64,000 nucleotides of DNA from Algoriphagus sp. (GTDB taxonomy: Bacteria; Bacteroidota; Bacteroidia; Cytophagales; Cyclobacteriaceae). Each line of letters begins with the position of its first letter. Position 1 is the first letter of the stretch. The stretch spans positions 62,001 through 126,000 of the forward strand of contig JAQSDM010000004.1 of assembly GCA_029945945.1 (NCBI GenBank). The letters run 5' to 3'. Position numbers and translations under genes: made by a program. The notes under the pieces were generated by a model. The model was not told the DNA's origin. It did no database searches and was given only the letters and a program-made list of their open reading frames with translations. Of this stretch, positions 59,088-64,000 are shown piece after piece.

Positions 59088-61478
59088 TCAGAACCTTAAA
59101 CTCAATCCCAGCAGGAAATTAGTCCCTGCCATGGGATAGTAATAGTTTTCAGTCACCAATTCACGATTGTTCGTTTCTCCCGGCACAAAGTAGCTGAAGG
59201 TATAGCCATTCGGCTCGTACATTTCATTGAAGACATTGTTGATAAGTAAGTTTAGCTCCAGGCTTTTGAAATAGCGGGGTTGTACTTTGTAGCTGATTCG
59301 CAGGTCATTGGTGAAGAATGCATCCAATGCCCGGGACTCATTCGAGGTATTATCCAGAAATTGCTGGCCTACGTACTTGCTCAGCCAGTTCAGCGATAGG
59401 TTTTTCACAGGCTTAAACTCGATGATCGCCGAAGCCACGGTATTTGGAGAAAAGGCGATATCGGTATCGGTATACGTAATCGCTTCCTGACGGAAATCCG
59501 CCACACTGTAGTCATCGATGTACTCGGTAAACTCAGCAATCTTGTTTTGGCTGAAGGCAATATTTCCCCCAAAAGTCCAGGATTTTGAAAGCTGGAAAGT
59601 ACCGTCAAGTTCGATTCCTGCGCGATAGGAAGATTCCACATTTTCCCGGATATAAGCTCCCACGTCATTAATCTGTCCGGTCAGGATCAGCTGATCTTTG
59701 TAATCCATGAAGTAGAAATTGGCATTGTAGCTGAATCTTCCTGCTTTGGCACGGACACCCGCTTCGATGTTATTCAATTTTTCCGGTTTGGGAACTTCCG
59801 TGATTGGATTGTCGGTAAAGTCAGATCGGGTAGGTTCACGATTGGCAACGGCATAGCTCGCATACCAGGTTTTCCCGGATTTCTCGTAGCTGAAACCAAA
59901 CTTTGGATTGAAGAAGGAGTAATTTTCCTGACCATCCACGATTCGCTGATCGTCATTTATTCCTGCGAAAGAATAGTTGACTCCACGAACTTGAAGGTCT
60001 CCGAAGAGATTTAGTCCGGGCTTCAGTTCGTAGGTAGCTTTCAGATACATATTCCGATCGTCTTTGATTGCATTGTTGTCGTAGTATCGGTCACGGATGT
60101 TGGTGTTTCCGGCAACTCGCGCCCAGATGATTTCTCCGAAATGTCCGCCATCGTAGCGATTTGCGCCGCCGCCGAGAATCAAATCCCATTTTCCATCGGT
60201 TGAGATATAATTTACGGAACCTACAAATCCAAAGAAATCATTGTCAAGCCATCTTCTGCGCACGATATCTGTGCTTTCGATGACTTCACCACCGATCTCC
60301 ACATTTGGCAAACCATAATTGGCAAAGGCATCATCTTCCCGGAATTGCTCGTAATATCCCCGACCGTAAGTGTAGTGCATTGCCAGATTTGTATTCCAGT
60401 TGGAACCGATTTTACCGGTATAGATCAACTGATAATGATCCTGCTGGTAATTGTCCGTTTCATTTTCGTACGTGTAATAGTTGGAGGTCCGGTCGTCTTC
60501 CAGCTTGGATTCTGGCAATCCATACCAGCTTTGGTAGGTTTGTTCCTTTCCGGAAAATGCATTGAGCTTGATGACGTGATTTTCGCCATAGTAGCCACCC
60601 GATACAAACCAACTTGTGAGATCTGAAGATGCCCGATCCACGTATCCTTCGGAAGTGATTTTGGACAGGCGCGCATCTACGGCGAAGCGATCGTTGAGTA
60701 ATCCTGTTCCGGCTTTCACGGTATGTCTCCAGGTATTGAAAGAACCGAAACCATTGTCCACTTGAGCATAGGCTTCATCTTGTCGCGTGTCAGTCTGGAA
60801 GTTCAGGCTCGCGCCAAAAGTTGCAGCACCATTAGTGGAGGTTCCTACTCCCCGCTGGATTTGAATATTGTCCACCGAAGAAGCAAAATCAGGCATATTC
60901 ACCCAGAAAACCCCATGGGATTCTGCATCATTGAGAGGTATTCCGTTGACAGTTGCATTGATTCGGGTTTGATCGGATCCTCGGATTCTCAGTCCGGTGT
61001 ATCCTACGCCTGCTCCTGCATCGGAATAAGAAACCACAGAAGGAGTAAAATTGAGAAGAATCGGGATGTCCTGTCCCAAATTTCGCTTGGCGATTTCGGA
61101 CTTATCCACAGTCGTGAAGGTCGTTGGCGTGCTTTCCGATGCTCGGGTTGCGGAGACAATAAACTCCTCAGTCAGTAAATCTTTTGATTGGAGTTTGATG
61201 ACAAGTTCACCAGAATACGGAACTGAAATCGTCTGGCGAAAAGCATCAAAACCCAAATAAGAAACGCGCAACTGTATTTCTCCTGTCGGAAGTTTGGTGA
61301 TTGTAAATTCACCGTTTTCATCTGTGACTGCTCCCCGACCCAGATTTTCGGTCCATACGGAAGCTCCGGTTAAGGGATTTCCGGTTTGGACATCCAATAC
61401 TTTTCCGCTCAGGCTTTCTTGTGCCCATGCAGAAAATGAGGCCAGGCAAAAAGCCAGGCTTAAGAATAGATTTTTCAT
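59088..61478 (-). CDS. TonB-dependent outer-membrane receptor, TPP-riboswitch controlled (probable thiamine transporter)
   Basis: A 796-residue TBDR: signal peptide ending SAWAQ, a carboxypeptidase-regulatory-like domain (about 22-110), plug domain (about 115-230, with RIRGSDQTRINATVNGIPLND) and a 22-stranded barrel ending in an aromatic residue (LSLRF). It is preceded by a TPP riboswitch with its own promoter, so it likely imports thiamine or a thiamine precursor. It would work with an inner-membrane partner not seen here. No SusD gene is next to it. Confidence 0.9.
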   Translation of the reverse strand: MKNLFLSLAFCLASFSAWAQESLSGKVLDVQTGNPLTGASVWTENLGRGAVTDENGEFTITKLPTGEIQLRVSYLGFDAFRQTISVPYSGELVIKLQSKDLLTEEFIVSATRASESTPTTFTTVDKSEIAKRNLGQDIPILLNFTPSVVSYSDAGAGVGYTGLRIRGSDQTRINATVNGIPLNDAESHGVFWVNMPDFASSVDNIQIQRGVGTSTNGAATFGASLNFQTDTRQDEAYAQVDNGFGSFNTWRHTVKAGTGLLNDRFAVDARLSKITSEGYVDRASSDLTSWFVSGGYYGENHVIKLNAFSGKEQTYQSWYGLPESKLEDDRTSNYYTYENETDNYQQDHYQLIYTGKIGSNWNTNLAMHYTYGRGYYEQFREDDAFANYGLPNVEIGGEVIESTDIVRRRWLDNDFFGFVGSVNYISTDGKWDLILGGGANRYDGGHFGEIIWARVAGNTNIRDRYYDNNAIKDDRNMYLKATYELKPGLNLFGDLQVRGVNYSFAGINDDQRIVDGQENYSFFNPKFGFSYEKSGKTWYASYAVANREPTRSDFTDNPITEVPKPEKLNNIEAGVRAKAGRFSYNANFYFMDYKDQLILTGQINDVGAYIRENVESSYRAGIELDGTFQLSKSWTFGGNIAFSQNKIAEFTEYIDDYSVADFRQEAITYTDTDIAFSPNTVASAIIEFKPVKNLSLNWLSKYVGQQFLDNTSNESRALDAFFTNDLRISYKVQPRYFKSLELNLLINNVFNEMYEPNGYTFSYFVPGETNNRELVTENYYYPMAGTNFLLGLSLRF

Positions 61479-61584
61479 TAATAATTTATCCCTCGCGAGA
61501 AGTTTGAGTTAAACATGAGAAAACTCAGGGGTAGTTTTCCGTGATAGTTTACCCGGTTTGCATAGCAGAAAACAAAAGAAATCG

Positions 61585-61603
61585 CCGAAGGGTACCGCTT
61601 CGG
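61585..61603 (-). terminator. Hairpin with T-rich tail between riboswitch and TBDR (possible attenuator)
   Basis: CCGAAG/CTTCGG stem with 7-nt loop; on the minus strand it is followed by a T-rich stretch (CGATTTCTTTTGTTTT). It sits 35 bp downstream of the riboswitch aptamer and could be its transcription terminator. The remaining leader to the start codon at 61478 (107 nt) shows nothing else. Confidence 0.55.
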
Positions 61604-61637
61604 ATAACAGGTTTTACTTTTTACTATGCTTGTTCAT

Positions 61638-61711
61638 TTTCCCTTCGCCGGCATTACCCGGATCAGGTTTTATGGGTATGATCTCAGCCCGAAATATTAA
61701 GGCACCCCTTA
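61638..61711 (-). promoter_or_regulatory. TPP (thiamine pyrophosphate) riboswitch
   Basis: Reading the minus strand, the THI-element blocks occur in order: GGGGTGCC at the 5' end, GGGCTGAGA (61682-61690 region), ACCTGATCC (61660-61668) and GGGTAATGCCGGCGAAGGGAA. These are the P2/P3 and P4/P5 conserved sequences that bind the pyrimidine and pyrophosphate of TPP. It precedes the TBDR gene by about 160 nt. The gene-free region 61479-61891 holds this riboswitch, its promoter and the attenuator; 61753-61891 shows nothing else apart from the short leader of the FAH gene. Confidence 0.93.
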
Positions 61712-61722
61712 TGATCTGAAAG

Positions 61723-61752
61723 CAAAGGTAATCGGGAAAAGGAATTTTGCAA
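61723..61752 (-). promoter_or_regulatory. Bacteroidota-type promoter of the riboswitch/TBDR transcript
   Basis: On the minus strand TTG (61752-61750), 19-nt spacer, TACCTTTG (61730-61723): both boxes of the TTG-N19-TAnnTTTG consensus. The predicted start is about 61715, directly before the riboswitch. Confidence 0.85.
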
Positions 61753-61891
61753 TTTGGAAAGCATAAAAATCAAGTGGGGTTCCAAAATCCTCGATGACGA
61801 TAAATTCTACGATTATTCAAGGACTTGGGATTGAAAAGCAGGCAGAATTCTCCTCCTTTTTCCTAATTTCAATTTTCAACCCAATCCACCT

Positions 61892-62737
61892 ATGCGCCTT
61901 TACAAACTTCCTTCTTCCACTCTTTTGCAAACCGATTCTCAATTTTTAGCAGGTCCTCAATTGGACTGGGACAATCTTTTGGCACAAGAAAACCTGGGAG
62001 AGCATTTGAAAAATGAGTCCAAAAACTGGAAAGAAATCTCCGAAACCGAAGCAAATCAATTGATAGCCTCAGGGCTTTTGGCGCCGATGGGAAATCAGGA
62101 AATCTGGGCAGCGGGAGTAACGTATTACCGCAGCCGAACGGCCAGAATGGAGGAATCTCAGGATTCCGGAGGGGCAGATTTCTACGACAAAGTTTACAAT
62201 GCGGACCGGCCGGAGTTGTTTTTCAAAGCCACAGCGAGTAGGGTTTCCCCTCCCGGCGGAATAGTGAATATCCGCAAAGATTCTACCTGGGATGTGCCCG
62301 AGCCTGAACTCACGCTTGTGATTTCTCCTTCCGGAAAGATCCAGGGATATACCGTCGGAAACGACATGAGCAGCCGAAGCATCGAAGGAGAAAACCCCCT
62401 TTATTTGCCTCAGGCAAAGGTTTACCTGGGTTGCGCAGCGATTGGGCCTTGTATTTTGGTTCAGAAGGAAGCTCTTCAGGAGGATACGAAAATTAGCTTG
62501 GAAATTTTCAGAGACGGGAAATTGGCCTTCACAGGTGAAACGGCACTTACTCAATTAAAGAGGAAGCCTCAGGAATTGGCAGACTGGCTTTACCGTGCGA
62601 ACTCCTTTCCGATAGGCTGTTTTATGATGACGGGTACGGGAGTCGTTCCCGATGATTTTACGCTTGGAAAAGGGGACAAAGTACGGATTGGAATTGAGGG
62701 AATAGGCGTGTTGGAAAACACCGTTCAGGAGATTTGA
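61892..62737 (+). CDS. Fumarylacetoacetate hydrolase (FAH) family protein
   Basis: A 281-residue FAH-fold enzyme. The metal-binding acids are Glu137 and Glu139 in VPEPEL, plus Asp near 166 in GYTVGNDMSSR, all family hallmarks. FAH proteins cleave 2,4-diketo acids, for example 2,4-diketo-3-deoxy-L-fuconate in sugar catabolism, or decarboxylate oxaloacetate. The N-terminal 60 residues are atypical. It could act with the sugar-oxidation genes at 30.4-33.8 kb, an inference. Confidence 0.83.
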   Translation: MRLYKLPSSTLLQTDSQFLAGPQLDWDNLLAQENLGEHLKNESKNWKEISETEANQLIASGLLAPMGNQEIWAAGVTYYRSRTARMEESQDSGGADFYDKVYNADRPELFFKATASRVSPPGGIVNIRKDSTWDVPEPELTLVISPSGKIQGYTVGNDMSSRSIEGENPLYLPQAKVYLGCAAIGPCILVQKEALQEDTKISLEIFRDGKLAFTGETALTQLKRKPQELADWLYRANSFPIGCFMMTGTGVVPDDFTLGKGDKVRIGIEGIGVLENTVQEI

Positions 62738-62741
62738 AAAA

Positions 62742-62764
62742 GGGATCAATTGATCTTTGATCCC
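62742..62764 (+). terminator. Weak terminator-like hairpin after the FAH gene
   Basis: GGGATCA (62742-62748) pairs with TGATCCC (62758-62764), 9-nt loop, tail AAGTTTCTTC. The U-tract is poor. A self-complementary GATCAATTGATC is in the middle. Confidence 0.4.
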
Positions 62765-62848
62765 AAGTTTCTTCTGCTGCGATTCAAGCTGGCAAAATAA
62801 TTGTTTAAATGAACTCGAATCATTCTTTTCATTTTAGACAATACGCCC

Positions 62849-63262
62849 ATGAAACATTTATTCATTTTCGTTCTGATCGCAGTTTTTGCTTTTTCCTGTG
62901 ACTTCAATGATGAGCCCAATCCCCTGAGCACTGCTGAAGAATGGAAACTTGCCGGATATTCGAATTCATTTTCCTCAAATAAGGGGATCGTTGCCGTTCA
63001 GGATTCTGCCTTTGTCTACACGTTGTTTGCGACAGGAGAATTCACCAAAAAAGTCGGCAATAATGAACTCAGCGGGACATTCGAAAAGGGCACTTTGGGG
63101 GATAGAACCACAATTACCTTCAATTTTCTCACTCCAAAAAATCTGTTGATCCATAGCTGTTTTCAAGGAAAAGAGCAGTATTTCATTGATGGAAGCGGTC
63201 AAATGATCGGAACTTGGGACAGTTGCGATGGGACAAAGCTTTACTTTAGAAAGGGGAATTAA
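62849..63262 (+). CDS. Hypothetical small lipoprotein
   Basis: A 137-residue exported lipoprotein (signal ending AFSC, lipidated Cys17). The mature part is beta-rich with a NNELSGTFEKGTLGDRTTITFNFL core and C-terminal GTKLYFRK; it looks lipocalin-like, of the size seen in Bacteroidota 'lipocalin-like domain' lipoproteins. Not identified further. Convergent with the sulfatase, 157 bp gap with no recognised signal. Confidence 0.72.
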   Translation: MKHLFIFVLIAVFAFSCDFNDEPNPLSTAEEWKLAGYSNSFSSNKGIVAVQDSAFVYTLFATGEFTKKVGNNELSGTFEKGTLGDRTTITFNFLTPKNLLIHSCFQGKEQYFIDGSGQMIGTWDSCDGTKLYFRKGN

Positions 63263-63419
63263 TCAATTGATTTGATTTTTAAGATCCACAGAAACTTTTT
63301 TCTAAAACAGCGCTACCGACAACCTCAAATCAACTTCTAATTTAAAGTTAATTAGCAGTTGATTATCTCTTTATTTCTGAACAACCAGACACTGATTGTT
63401 AATCGGCACGTGTCTTCGC

Positions 63420-64000
63420 TTAAGGAATTTTTACACCAAAGTATTTGTCAAGCGTGTATTTGGGTTGCCATTGGTCCGGTTTTCTCACCAAGGTTTTGTA
63501 GTCATAGTTCAAAGGTAGAAATAGGTCTGCGGTCAACTCAGTCGTGTCTCCAACCTCTTTCTGCCAATCTTTCAACAAGGACATTAATTCAGCCTCCTTT
63601 GTCTTATGTTCTGTGGTGTTTGCCAGATTTTTCAACTCATAAGGATCTGAAGGAAGGTGAAAGAGTTGGGTGAAGTCCCTTTCCGGGTACCGGATCAATT
63701 TCCATTCTTTATCTCTCACGGCTCTGACCGTATGTCTGTAGGCTGTAAACAAAGAAGATCGGATTTCATTGACTGTCCCATTCAGGAGATTGACCAGATT
63801 CATTCCATCAATTCCTGCAGGCTTGGGCAAACCCGCTAACTCGGAAAGTGTTGGATATAGATCATAGAGATAAACCAAGGCATCAAACTCAGAATCTTTT
63901 GGAATTCCGGGGCCTTTTAAGATCAACGGTACTTTGGTACTATGCTCGTAGAGATTTTGCTTTCCCAAAAGCCCATGGCTTCCTGCGGCAAGGCCATTGT
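63420..64000 (-). CDS. Sulfatase, 5' truncated by window edge
   Basis: The C-terminal 193 residues of an arylsulfatase-family enzyme; the sequence runs off the right edge in frame. Family segments: DNGLAAGSHGLLGKQNLYEHS (first visible residues read NGLAAGSHGLLGK), the metal/phosphate region VPLILKGPGIPKD and the C-terminal subdomain LFHLPSDPYELKNLAN. The formylglycine site is outside the window. It would desulfate a polysaccharide or glycan. Apparent Met starts near 63968 are internal. Confidence 0.88.
   Translation of the reverse strand, partial: NGLAAGSHGLLGKQNLYEHSTKVPLILKGPGIPKDSEFDALVYLYDLYPTLSELAGLPKPAGIDGMNLVNLLNGTVNEIRSSLFTAYRHTVRAVRDKEWKLIRYPERDFTQLFHLPSDPYELKNLANTTEHKTKEAELMSLLKDWQKEVGDTTELTADLFLPLNYDYKTLVRKPDQWQPKYTLDKYFGVKIP

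Noticed and set aside
1-64000. tRNA, rRNA, CRISPR, prophage and insertion-sequence content
   Set aside because: No tRNA-like T-loop with acceptor pairing, no direct-repeat arrays with spacers and no transposase or integrase reading frame was seen.

Overview
The window looks like chromosomal DNA of a Bacteroidota bacterium, most likely a free-living Cytophagales member (Cyclobacteriaceae/Algoriphagus-like). Grounds: TonB-dependent receptor with an N-terminal carboxypeptidase-regulatory domain, many exported proteins ending their signal in AQ or a lipobox Cys, a MurF-alanine racemase fusion, DUF4382 lipoproteins, almost no Shine-Dalgarno sequences, and promoters of the TTG-N17/19-TAnnTTTG type. 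The genus assignment is inference. I saw no insertion sequence, prophage, CRISPR array, tRNA or rRNA; this is core and metabolic chromosome.

Layout. 1-7.5 kb (mostly minus strand): 3'-truncated mutS, a divergent TrmH-family rRNA/tRNA methyltransferase, then a minus-strand run of small exported/thioesterase genes, a group II PLP decarboxylase, an SDR, a YfiT/DinB hydrolase and comF. 7.6-14.5 kb (plus): AhpD-like protein, conserved hypothetical, exonuclease III, anti-sigma-type kinase, ybeY, two parS-like palindromes, mnmG, a methyltransferase and an Ig-like lipoprotein. 14.46-14.91 kb: an intergenic region with about eleven DnaA-box-like 9-mers and an AT-rich stretch, the best candidate for oriC. 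14.9-23 kb: long-chain acyl-CoA ligase and a MarR-fadN-fadA-fadE beta-oxidation operon with two ATGCATGCAT palindromes upstream and 7-nt-phased repeats in two spacers. 23.1-34 kb: GH43 glycosidase, AsmA protein, purine permease plus exported MTA/SAH nucleosidase, and an aldo-keto reductase / zinc dehydrogenase / sugar isomerase / mutarotase cluster. 34-44 kb: transglutaminase-like lipoprotein, TerC, dGTPase, two DUF4382 lipoproteins, ribD, fRMsr, alpha/beta hydrolase, dxs. 44.4-55 kb: scpA, UPF0104 flippase-like protein, murF-alr, K+ channel, KtrA/KtrB-type K+ uptake, a CLC protein with fluoride-antiporter features, TIGR01777 epimerase and three tandem PLDc_N micro-proteins. 55-64 kb: M14 peptidase, amidohydrolase, a TPP-riboswitch-controlled TonB-dependent receptor, FAH-family protein, a lipoprotein and an N-terminally truncated sulfatase.

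How it fits together. The centre carries chromosome-maintenance signals (oriC candidate and parS within about 5 kb of each other, with mnmG between). Fatty-acid activation and beta-oxidation form one regulated block. The right half mixes ion homeostasis (K+ uptake, K+ channel, probable F- export) with polysaccharide and sugar catabolism (GH43, sulfatase, sugar dehydrogenases, FAH) and thiamine uptake under direct TPP control. No single unknown multi-gene system stands out; the most noteworthy items are the oriC/parS region, the riboswitch-TBDR, the heptad-phased intergenic repeats and the PLDc_N gene triplet.
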